A stretch of 17,674 nt of DNA from CAYMJK01 sp043101635 (GTDB lineage: Bacteria > Planctomycetota > Phycisphaerae > Phycisphaerales > UBA1924), in the NCBI GenBank assembly GCA_043101635.1, contig JBICIE010000302.1, positions 1-17,674 on the forward strand. The letters run 5' to 3'. The number at the start of each line of letters is the position of its first letter. Within the stretch, counting starts at the first letter, position 1. The notes below the pieces were generated by a model that saw only the letters and a program-made list of their open reading frames with translations, did not search any database and was not told the DNA's origin. Positions 12,219 to 17,674 of the stretch are shown here, in pieces. Both the position numbers and the translations under genes were made by a program.

Positions 12219-14003
12219 CTACTTCCCAAGCCACTTGATCAGCTTCGCCTTCGTCCACGCATTGACGCACTGCTTCGCCGGCAGCCAACCGCGCCGGGCG
12301 GTCGTCACGCCGTACTCCAGCATGTCGAAGTCCGCCATCGCGTGCACATCGCAGTTGATCGCGATCAGGCAACCGGCCTCGACCGCCGCACGAACGTGCG
12401 TGTCGCGCAGGTCGAGGCGGAGCCAGTTGGCGTTGATCTCGAGGGCAACATCGTGCTGCTTCGCCGCGGCGATGATCTCATCGATCGCCAGGTCCAGCCC
12501 CTCGCGCCGGCCGATGAGCCGCCCGGAAGGATGCCCGAGAATGCGCACGTGCGGGTTCTCGATGGCGCGGATCAGCCGGTCAGTTGCCGTGCGCGTGTCC
12601 TGTCGCAGCGCGATGTGCGGCGAGGCGACGACGATGTCAAGCTCCGCCAGCACATCGTCGTTGTAATCCAGCCGCCCGTCGGTGAGGATGTCCACCTCCG
12701 AGCCGTGCAGGATCTGGATCCCTTTGGTCCGCTCGCGCAGCTCGTCGATGGCGTCGCGCTGCCTGCGCAGCCGCTCGACGGTCAGCCCGCCGGCCTGCAC
12801 GCTGCTCTGGGAGTGATCGGTCACCGCGATCGTGTGGAACTTGCGCTGCTTTGCGCCGGACACGAGTTCTTCGAGCTTCAGGTGCCCATCCGACTCGGTC
12901 GTGTGCGCGTGCAGTTCCGCCCTGATGTCGCCAATTTCGATCAGTTCCGGCGTCTCGACCAGATCCAGCTCGCTCCGCGCTTCCCGGATCTCGGGCGGGA
13001 TCCACGGCAGCCCGAGCTTCGCGTAGACCTCCTCCTCGCCGGCGCCGGCGATGGCCCTGACCCCCCGCTGCTGCGGCGGGCCCTCGTGCTTCTCCGACGG
13101 ATCCTCCGGGTACAGCCCGTACTCGTTGAGCGTGAGATGCTGCTTGAGCGCCCGCTCGCGCAGGCGCACGTTGTGTTCCTTGGAGCCGGTGAAGTACAGC
13201 AGCGCCGCGCCCCAGCTTTCTGCGGGGACCACGCGCAGATCGACCTGGATCTCCGGCCCGTCACCCTTCAGGCGACGGTCATCGGTGCGCGCGCGCATGC
13301 GCACCGACGACTTGGTCTCGCCGGCCACCAGCACGCCGGTGACCTCCGGCATGGAGCGGAACGCCTCCGCCGCCGCGGCCGGATCCCTGGCCACCATGAG
13401 CAGGTCGATGTCGCCGATGGTCTCCCTGCCGCGGCGCAGCGAACCGGCGTAGGTGACCTTCTCGACACCTTCGATGGCCGTCATGCGCGCGCAGATCGCC
13501 TCCGCCAGCGGCCGGGCCAGCCCCAGCGGCGTGCGCTCGCTGCTGGTCGCGAGGAACTTGAGGGCGGCCCGGATGTTCTCGACGGTCTTGGCGCCCATCC
13601 GCGGCAGCTGGGCCAGTGAGCCGTCATCCATGTGCTGCTTGAGGCCGGCGAGGTTCGTGACGCCGAGCTTCTCCCACATCAGCTTGACGCTCTTCGGGCC
13701 GACGCCGGGGATCGCGAGAATCTCCAGCAGGCCCTCGGGGACCTTCTTCGCCAGGTCGTCGTATTCCTTGATGCGTCCGGTCTGGACGTACTGCACGATC
13801 TTCGCGGCCATCTTGTCGCCGATACCCTCGATCTGCTCCAGCTTCCTGATGTCGCCGGCAAGCTCGCGAATGTCGGCAGACAGATCGCGTACGGCGCTGG
13901 CGGCCCGCTCGTAGGCGATGATGCGGAAGCGGTTCTCGCCGAGGATCTCCAGCATCTGCCCCATGCGGGCGAAGCGGTCGGCGATTTCGTCGTTGGCGCC
14001 CAT
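12219..14003 (-). CDS. polX: DNA polymerase X family protein with PHP domain
   Basis: A 594-aa bacterial PolX, a gap-filling base-excision-repair polymerase. Order from the N-terminus: an N-terminal 8-kDa-like helical region with helix-hairpin-helix motifs (GIGDKMAAKIVQYV, IPGVGPKSVKLM, LPRMGAKTVENI), then the nucleotidyltransferase core with AGSLRRGRETIGDIDLLMVA. The D-x-D pair lies in DIDLL and the third aspartate in IQVDLRVVP. The C-terminal half is a PHP domain: RAELHAHTTESDG, VTDHSQS, HGSEVDIL, ASPHIALRQD, ILGHPSGR, INANWLRLDLRDTHV and INCDVHAMADFD supply the metal ligands for 3'-5' exonuclease or AP-endonuclease activity known in this family. Length fits the family (about 570-590 aa). 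The start at 14003 was chosen because TATCAT ends 5 nt upstream and homology starts at once (MGANDEIADRF); there is no Shine-Dalgarno sequence. It lies downstream of recG in the same direction. Confidence 0.95.
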   Translation of the reverse strand: MGANDEIADRFARMGQMLEILGENRFRIIAYERAASAVRDLSADIRELAGDIRKLEQIEGIGDKMAAKIVQYVQTGRIKEYDDLAKKVPEGLLEILAIPGVGPKSVKLMWEKLGVTNLAGLKQHMDDGSLAQLPRMGAKTVENIRAALKFLATSSERTPLGLARPLAEAICARMTAIEGVEKVTYAGSLRRGRETIGDIDLLMVARDPAAAAEAFRSMPEVTGVLVAGETKSSVRMRARTDDRRLKGDGPEIQVDLRVVPAESWGAALLYFTGSKEHNVRLRERALKQHLTLNEYGLYPEDPSEKHEGPPQQRGVRAIAGAGEEEVYAKLGLPWIPPEIREARSELDLVETPELIEIGDIRAELHAHTTESDGHLKLEELVSGAKQRKFHTIAVTDHSQSSVQAGGLTVERLRRQRDAIDELRERTKGIQILHGSEVDILTDGRLDYNDDVLAELDIVVASPHIALRQDTRTATDRLIRAIENPHVRILGHPSGRLIGRREGLDLAIDEIIAAAKQHDVALEINANWLRLDLRDTHVRAAVEAGCLIAINCDVHAMADFDMLEYGVTTARRGWLPAKQCVNAWTKAKLIKWLGK

Positions 14004-14008
14004 GCGGG

Positions 14009-14014
14009 ATGATA
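14009..14014 (-). promoter_or_regulatory. Putative -10 (TATCAT) for a leaderless polX mRNA
   Basis: On the minus strand TATCAT ends 5 nt before the ATG at 14003, within the leaderless spacing range. There is no Shine-Dalgarno sequence. It lies between polX and the heptamer arrays, so polX may not depend on read-through from recG. Confidence 0.5.
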
Positions 14015-14033
14015 TCGCACGTAGAGACGCCGT

Positions 14034-14075
14034 GAAAGCACAAAGCTCAAAGCACAAAGCTCAAATACAAAGGCA
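14034..14075 (-). repeat. Heptamer tandem array CAAAGCW (opposite orientation to the 14132 array)
   Basis: About six units occur: GAAAGCA, CAAAGCT, CAAAGCA, CAAAGCT, then degenerate CAAATA and CAAAGGCA. The reverse complement is WGCTTTG, the same heptamer as in the array at 14132-14208. It lies just upstream of the polX promoter-like element. Confidence 0.85.
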
Positions 14076-14131
14076 CACCTGCGATGTCACCGGGGCCAAC
14101 TGAGCGCAGGGTCGCCCAGTCGCCACGTCCG

Positions 14132-14208
14132 GCTCTGCGCTTTGCGCCTCGCGCTCTGTGCTCTGCGCTTTGCGCTTTGTGCTTTGTGCTCTGTGCTCTG
14201 TGCTCTGT
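14132..14208 (+). repeat. Heptamer tandem array GCTYTGY, 11 units
   Basis: Eleven consecutive 7-nt units without indels: GCTCTGC, GCTTTGC, GCCTCGC, GCTCTGT, GCTCTGC, GCTTTGC, GCTTTGT (twice) and GCTCTGT (three times). The array ends 4 nt from the recG stop codon. Variation is almost only at positions 4 and 7 and almost only C/T. Its translation gives the spurious LCALCSVLCALC-type peptide, so no gene is called. It can base-pair with the 14034-14075 array across a 56-nt spacer. Confidence 0.93.
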
Positions 14209-14212
14209 GCAT

Positions 14213-16300
14213 TCACCCGACATCCGCCAGCCCGAACTCCTCCCCGTACGCCTTCATCAGCCGCCGGCGCAGCAGCGCCTCCTCCGGCGCCGCGAGTTCA
14301 GGCGAGCGCTCGATCCACGCCGCGGCGTCGCGCCGGGCCATGTCCAGCAGCTTGATGTCGCGCATCAGGTCGGCGACCTTGAACGGCGGCAGCCCGCTCT
14401 GGCGGGTGCCGAACATCTCGCCCGGGCCGCGGATGTTGAAGTCGGCCTCGGCCAGCTTGAAGCCGTCGGTCGTGTCCGCGATGGTCTTGAGCCGCTGCTC
14501 GGCCTCCGCCGTGGCGGGCTCACCGATGAAGACGCACAGTGACGCCTTCTCGCCGCGCCCGACGCGCCCGCGAAGCTGATGCAACTGCGCCAGCCCGAAG
14601 CGCTCGGCGTGCTCCACCACCATCACCGTCGCGTTGGGCACATCCACGCCCACCTCGATCACCGTCGTCGCCACCAGGGCGTCAATCCGCCCGAGCCGGA
14701 ACCGTTCCATGATCCGCTCGCGGGTGTCGCGCTTCAGGCGCCCGTGCATCGCCGCGAGCTTCTTTCCCGCAAGCTCGCCCTCCTCCAGCGCCCTCATCAG
14801 CGTGCGCACGTTGCGGGCCGTGCCCTCGCCGCTGTCGATCGTCGGGGCGACGATGTACGCCTGCTCCCCATCATCCAGCCGCTTGCGCACGTAGCCGTAC
14901 ACCTCCGCCCACATCGCCGGCGGCACCAGCCGGCTGCGGATCGGCGTGCGCCCCGGGGGCAACTCGTCGATGGTCGAGATATCGAGATCGCCGAACAGCG
15001 CAATGGCCATGGTTCGTGGGATGGGCGTGGCGGTCATCACCAGCACGTGCGGCGTGACGGCCCCATCCCCGGTTCCCTTTTCGCGCAACTGCGCCCGCTG
15101 CGCCACGCCGAAGCGGTGCTGCTCGTCGATCACAGCAACTGCCAGCGACGCAAACCGCACCCGCTGCGTGATCAGCGCATGCGTGCCGACGAGGATGTCG
15201 ATGGCGCCGGCTTCCAGGGCTCGCAGAATCGAGTCGCGATCGGCAGTCGCCGTGGCGCCCGTCAGCAGCGCCATCCGCACATCCGAGCCTTCCAGCAGCC
15301 GCGACAGCGAGGCGAAGTGCTGCTCAGCCAGCAGTTCCGTCGGCGCCATCAGCGCCCCCTGCCGCTTCGACGCCACCGCCATGAGCATCGCGTACAGCGC
15401 CACACCCGTCTTGCCCGAGCCTACATCGCCCTGGTTCTGGCGGTTGGTCGGCGCCGAGCGGGACAGATCGCCGGCGATCTCCTCGATCACGCGGTCCTGC
15501 GCGCCCGTCAGCGCAAACGGCAGGCGCCTGCGGATGCGGGTGTCGATCGCCTCGCTCCACTTCAGCGCCGGCGCCTTGAGCGCCGAGCGCAGGTGGGCCC
15601 GCTTCATGTGCACGCCCAGTTGCAGCAGCAGCAGTTCGTCGTAGGCCAGCCGGCGCCGGCCCGCCGCGGCCTCGGCCTCGGTCTCTGGCGCGTGCAGCAT
15701 GCGGTACGCCTCGGCCAGCGCCGGCAGGCGTTTCGACCGCCTGAACTCCTCCGGCAGGTGATCCTCGATCAGCGGCAGCGCGACCGGCAGCGCCGCGACC
15801 ATCGCCCGCTCGATCTCATCAGAGCGGATCTTCTCGCTCGCCGGATACACCGGGCGCAGCCGGGCGTCCGCCGGCGCGGGCTCATCGCCCTCGTCGCGCA
15901 GCGTCTCGTACTTCGGGTTGGTCAGTTGCAGCCCGCCGCCGTACTTCTGGGCCTTGCCCTGCACCCGCAGGCGCATGCCCGGCTGGATCTTCTCGCGCAG
16001 GTATGGCTGATTGAACCAGACCAGGTCCAGCCGCGCCTGGCCATCGTGCAGCACCGCCTCGAAGCGGCGCTTCTTGCCGTACCCGCCCGCAAGTCGGGTC
16101 GCCGTGATCTCGCCGCGGGCCGAGACGATCGACCCCGGCGCAATCTGCGCAATCGGCGCTTCGGCTTCGTGCCGCTCGTGGCGGAAGGGCAGATGCGCCA
16201 CCAGCTTGCCCAGGCTGGTCAGGCCCGCCGCATGCAGCCTGCGGGCCAGGGGCGGGCCCAGACCCGGGATCTGCTCCACGGGCGAGAGGAGGCTGGTCAC
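14213..16300 (-). CDS. recG: ATP-dependent DNA helicase RecG
   Basis: A 695-aa superfamily 2 helicase that reverses stalled forks and processes branched DNA. The N-terminal wedge/OB part begins with an HhH-like PVEQIPGLGPPLARRLHAAG and continues PFRHERHE to about residue 150. The helicase core has QGDVGSGKTGVALYA (motif I, near residue 296), APTELLAEQH (Ia), VIDEQHRFGVAQR (motif II as DEQH, near 390), MTATPIPRTMAIALFGDLD (III), and VGVDVPNATVMVVEHAERFG with LHQLRGRVGRG (V-VI). The C-terminal tail FNIRGPGEMFGTRQSGLP is typical of RecG. Length fits the family. The GTG start at 16300 overlaps the DUF971 stop as GTGA (16297-16300), strong evidence for translational coupling; longer readings upstream lie inside that gene. 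It is transcribed with DUF971 from the shared promoter at 16664-16671. Confidence 0.95.
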   Translation of the reverse strand: MTSLLSPVEQIPGLGPPLARRLHAAGLTSLGKLVAHLPFRHERHEAEAPIAQIAPGSIVSARGEITATRLAGGYGKKRRFEAVLHDGQARLDLVWFNQPYLREKIQPGMRLRVQGKAQKYGGGLQLTNPKYETLRDEGDEPAPADARLRPVYPASEKIRSDEIERAMVAALPVALPLIEDHLPEEFRRSKRLPALAEAYRMLHAPETEAEAAAGRRRLAYDELLLLQLGVHMKRAHLRSALKAPALKWSEAIDTRIRRRLPFALTGAQDRVIEEIAGDLSRSAPTNRQNQGDVGSGKTGVALYAMLMAVASKRQGALMAPTELLAEQHFASLSRLLEGSDVRMALLTGATATADRDSILRALEAGAIDILVGTHALITQRVRFASLAVAVIDEQHRFGVAQRAQLREKGTGDGAVTPHVLVMTATPIPRTMAIALFGDLDISTIDELPPGRTPIRSRLVPPAMWAEVYGYVRKRLDDGEQAYIVAPTIDSGEGTARNVRTLMRALEEGELAGKKLAAMHGRLKRDTRERIMERFRLGRIDALVATTVIEVGVDVPNATVMVVEHAERFGLAQLHQLRGRVGRGEKASLCVFIGEPATAEAEQRLKTIADTTDGFKLAEADFNIRGPGEMFGTRQSGLPPFKVADLMRDIKLLDMARRDAAAWIERSPELAAPEEALLRRRLMKAYGEEFGLADVG

Positions 16301-16656
16301 GAGCCCGGCGCCTCGGCGCCGGCTTCCGCGGCGGGACGGTCCGGATCGATCTTCCGCAGGTACTCCCACGAGTAGATGCCCGTCGAGTGCCCGTCGGAGA
16401 AGGTGATGCGGATCGCGTAGTTGCCGACCAGCTCCGCCCCGGTCGCGACGAGGGCGCCGCCGGGCGATCCGGCCGACGCGGGCAGCACCGTCAGCGGGTT
16501 CCGCTCCATCTGCTTGCGCAGCTCGCGCATGTCGGCCGAGGGGGACATCCGCCGCAGGTACCCGATCGGATAGAACGAGCGCCGCCCGTCCGGCCAGAGA
16601 ACCTCAAGGCCCTCGGTCTTGCGCAGGTCGAGATGCTGCGGCGTCAGCGGCGTCAT
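16297..16656 (-). CDS. DUF971 domain protein
   Basis: A 119-aa protein with the DUF971 pattern (N-terminal domain of gamma-butyrobetaine-hydroxylase-like proteins). It shows EGLEVLWPDGRRSFYPIGYLR near the start and ELVGNYAIRITFSDGHSTGIYSWEYLR towards the end, where the IxFxDGHxxGIYxWxYL block is diagnostic. Small DUF971 proteins are often near iron-sulfur assembly genes, but the biochemical role is not settled. The start at 16656 is preferred over 16686 because TATAGA ends 7 nt upstream (minus strand) and homology starts soon after; the longer form would overlap pyrF. It has no Shine-Dalgarno sequence. It overlaps recG by 4 nt (GTGA). The C-terminal DPDRPAAEAGAEAPGS tail is low-complexity. 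Confidence 0.88.
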   Translation of the reverse strand: MTPLTPQHLDLRKTEGLEVLWPDGRRSFYPIGYLRRMSPSADMRELRKQMERNPLTVLPASAGSPGGALVATGAELVGNYAIRITFSDGHSTGIYSWEYLRKIDPDRPAAEAGAEAPGS

Positions 16657-16663
16657 GGCTTCG

Positions 16664-16671
16664 TCTATACT
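16664..16671. promoter_or_regulatory. Shared symmetric -10 element driving DUF971-recG (-) and pyrF (+)
   Basis: TCTATACT contains TATACT on the plus strand (16666-16671, 8 nt before the pyrF TTG at 16680). It also contains TATAGA on the minus strand (16664-16669, 7 nt before the DUF971 ATG at 16656). The two hexamers share the central TATA. The gap between the two start codons is only 23 nt, so there is no room for separate promoters or leaders. Both mRNAs would start at or within 1-2 nt of their start codons. No -35 consensus is visible on either side. Confidence 0.6.
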
Positions 16672-16679
16672 CCGCCGAT

Positions 16680-17549
16680 TTGGCAAGTACCCACGATATC
16701 CGCCCCGGCAGCGCTGCGGACCGCCTGTGCGAGGCCGTCGATCGCGCCGGGGCGCCGATCTGCGTCGGGCTGGATCCGGTGCTGGAGCGCATCGATCCGG
16801 CCGCGCCCTCCGCTCCTGCGGCGTTTGAGGCGTTCACGATGGCCGTGCTGGACGGGGCCGCGGGTCTCGCCCCGGCAGTGAAGTTCCAGTCGGCTTGCTT
16901 CGAGCGCTGGGGCAGCGCGGGCGTGGCCGCCCTTGAGCGGGGGATGGCCGCGGCCCGCCAGCGCGGGTTCATCGTGATCCTCGACGCCAAGCGCGGCGAC
17001 ATCGGCATCTCCGCGGCCCACTACGCCGCGAGCGCGACAAACGCCGGCGCCGACTGGGTCACCGTCAGCCCGTACCTGGGAACCGAGACCATCGAGCCGT
17101 TCCTGGATGCCGGCCTCGGCGTCTTCGCGCTGGTGCGGACGAGCAACCCCGGGTCCGATGAGCTTCAGTCCGCCCGCCTGCAGGGCGGGGCGACGGTCGC
17201 CGAACACATCGCAGCTCGGCTCGCCGAGTTCGGCGCCGGTCGGCGGGGAACCTGCGGCCTCAGCGATGTGGGCGCAGTCGTCGGCGCCACCAAAGCCGCC
17301 GACGCGGCCGCTCTGCGGCAACGCATGGCCGACCAGTGGTTCCTGGCGCCGGGCTACGGGGCTCAGGGCGCCGGCGCCGACGACCTGCGACCGATGCTCC
17401 GCGCGGCGCCCGGGGCGTCCGCTGGCGTGCTGGTGACCGCGAGCCGGTCGATCATCTACCCGGCCGGCTCTGGACCGCTGGCCGAGCGGGTGCGCGCAGC
17501 GACGGCGCAGATGGCCGACGAGGTGCGGGGCGTGATCGACCCTGCCTGA
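16680..17549 (+). CDS. pyrF: Orotidine 5'-phosphate decarboxylase, type 2
   Basis: A 289-aa enzyme converting OMP to UMP, the last step of de novo pyrimidine synthesis. It has the TIM-barrel motifs of the longer type-2 PyrF group: ICVGLDPVLERI, VKFQSACFERWG, the catalytic ILDAKRGDIG (Lys between acidic residues, about 103-112), TVSPYLGTETIEPFL, ALVRTSNPGS, LAPGYGAQGAGADDL and VTASRSIIYP (phosphate-binding end). Length is in the normal range for this group. The start is TTG at 16680 (MASTHDIRPGSA): it is the first in-frame start after TATACT, and the homology begins about 15 residues later. An in-frame ATG does not occur before the first motif. There is no Shine-Dalgarno sequence, so a leaderless mRNA is likely. 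The gene is divergent from DUF971-recG and has no visible strong terminator. Confidence 0.95.
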   Translation: MASTHDIRPGSAADRLCEAVDRAGAPICVGLDPVLERIDPAAPSAPAAFEAFTMAVLDGAAGLAPAVKFQSACFERWGSAGVAALERGMAAARQRGFIVILDAKRGDIGISAAHYAASATNAGADWVTVSPYLGTETIEPFLDAGLGVFALVRTSNPGSDELQSARLQGGATVAEHIAARLAEFGAGRRGTCGLSDVGAVVGATKAADAAALRQRMADQWFLAPGYGAQGAGADDLRPMLRAAPGASAGVLVTASRSIIYPAGSGPLAERVRAATAQMADEVRGVIDPA

Positions 17550-17620
17550 TACCATCCGCACAAAATTTTCGGGCGCTGGCTGGCGCTTGTTCGGATCCGT
17601 GCCAGACTGAAGCAACTGGC

Positions 17621-17626
17621 AGGAGG
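17621..17626 (+). promoter_or_regulatory. Strong Shine-Dalgarno sequence (AGGAGG) for the last gene
   Basis: AGGAGG lies 6 nt before the ATG at 17633. It decides the start of the partial gene and contrasts with the leaderless-type start of pyrF next to it. Confidence 0.8.
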
Positions 17627-17632
17627 CCGAGC

Positions 17633-17674
17633 ATGAATGTCATGGAACGACAGGCGGGTGACCGGGCGCGTCTG
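17633..17674 (+). CDS. Start of a gene running off the window (unknown)
   Basis: Fourteen codons, MNVMERQAGDRARL, are visible before the window ends. The start is supported by AGGAGG 6 nt upstream. The N-terminus is polar and shows no signal peptide so far. The 83-nt gap after pyrF has an AAAATTTT tract (17562-17569) that could be part of a promoter region, but I cannot place -10/-35 elements. There is too little sequence to name a function. Confidence 0.55.
   Translation, partial: MNVMERQAGDRARL

Noticed and set aside
12162..13619. 485-aa plus-strand ORF opposite polX
   Set aside because: It is an antisense shadow of a clear PolX-PHP gene in GC-rich DNA; it has no recognisable domain and is rich in Arg/His/Asp/Leu from the complementary codons.
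14034..14208. CRISPR array
   Set aside because: Units are 7 nt with no spacers and there are no cas genes; these are simple tandem repeats.
14142..14579. Cys/Leu-rich peptide with LCALC repeats
   Set aside because: It is the translation of the non-coding heptamer array plus antisense recG; there is no ribosome site and no family.
14579..16375. 598-aa plus-strand ORF opposite recG
   Set aside because: Antisense shadow of recG; low-complexity Arg/His/Gln/Ala composition and no motif.
17562..17600. Terminator after pyrF
   Set aside because: The only dyad (GCGC...GCGC) is too weak and is not followed by a T run.

Overview
This GC-rich window most likely comes from a Phycisphaerae-like planctomycete (Planctomycetota). 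The evidence is two secreted proteins ending in the Cys-rich paired EF-hand ('GC-type dockerin') tail with repeated FDFLCFQN blocks and a final GCP. A third secreted protein with a von Willebrand A domain also ends in two dockerin-like loops. A small membrane protein with a CxxCGY/CPEC zinc ribbon and an HTH protein with two C-terminal membrane helices fit the same origin. The lineage is inferred from protein style, not from a marker gene.

Layout. Bases 1-87 are not genomic as they stand: 1-15 match the end of an Illumina TruSeq adapter, and 16-87 are an exact inverted copy of 143-214, so this looks like a contig end. From about 88 to 1717 (+) lies a 5'-truncated clpC. Its reading frame is broken at a perfect 22-bp inverted repeat (905-952), and it is followed by a hairpin terminator. 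An intergenic stretch with two octamer tandem arrays follows. Next, on the minus strand, is an operon-like pair of secreted proteins: vWA/beta-propeller/dockerin (5500 to 2774), then beta-sandwich/dockerin (2786 to 1878), overlapping by 13 nt. Divergent from it, on the plus strand, are a duplicated ABC-2 permease (5767-7644) and a zinc-ribbon membrane protein (7663-8358). The latter runs into the convergent HTH/membrane protein (9169 to 8339).

A third secreted dockerin protein (10144 to 9458) is divergent from a TSUP-family permease (10285-11091). That is followed by a hypothetical protein (11130-12113), perhaps of the DUF1444 type. The last third holds DNA maintenance and pyrimidine genes. 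DNA polymerase X with a PHP domain (14003 to 12219), recG (16300 to 14213) and a DUF971 gene (16656 to 16297) are all on the minus strand. Orotidine 5'-phosphate decarboxylase pyrF (16680-17549) is divergent, and the first 14 codons of another gene run off the end.

Themes. Several intracellular or membrane genes have no Shine-Dalgarno sequence but carry a TANNNT-like -10 element 5-8 nt before the start codon, which suggests leaderless mRNAs. The secreted dockerin genes and the HTH gene have clear Shine-Dalgarno sequences. The DUF971-recG and pyrF transcripts appear to start from one symmetric TCTATACT element in a 23-nt intergenic gap. The recG-polX gap carries heptamer tandem arrays in opposite orientations that could fold on each other. 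I see no phage, transposase, CRISPR, rRNA or tRNA. No complete new multi-gene system is evident. The strongest unusual signals are the shared promoter, the leaderless/SD split, the inverted heptamer arrays and the fold-back events in clpC.
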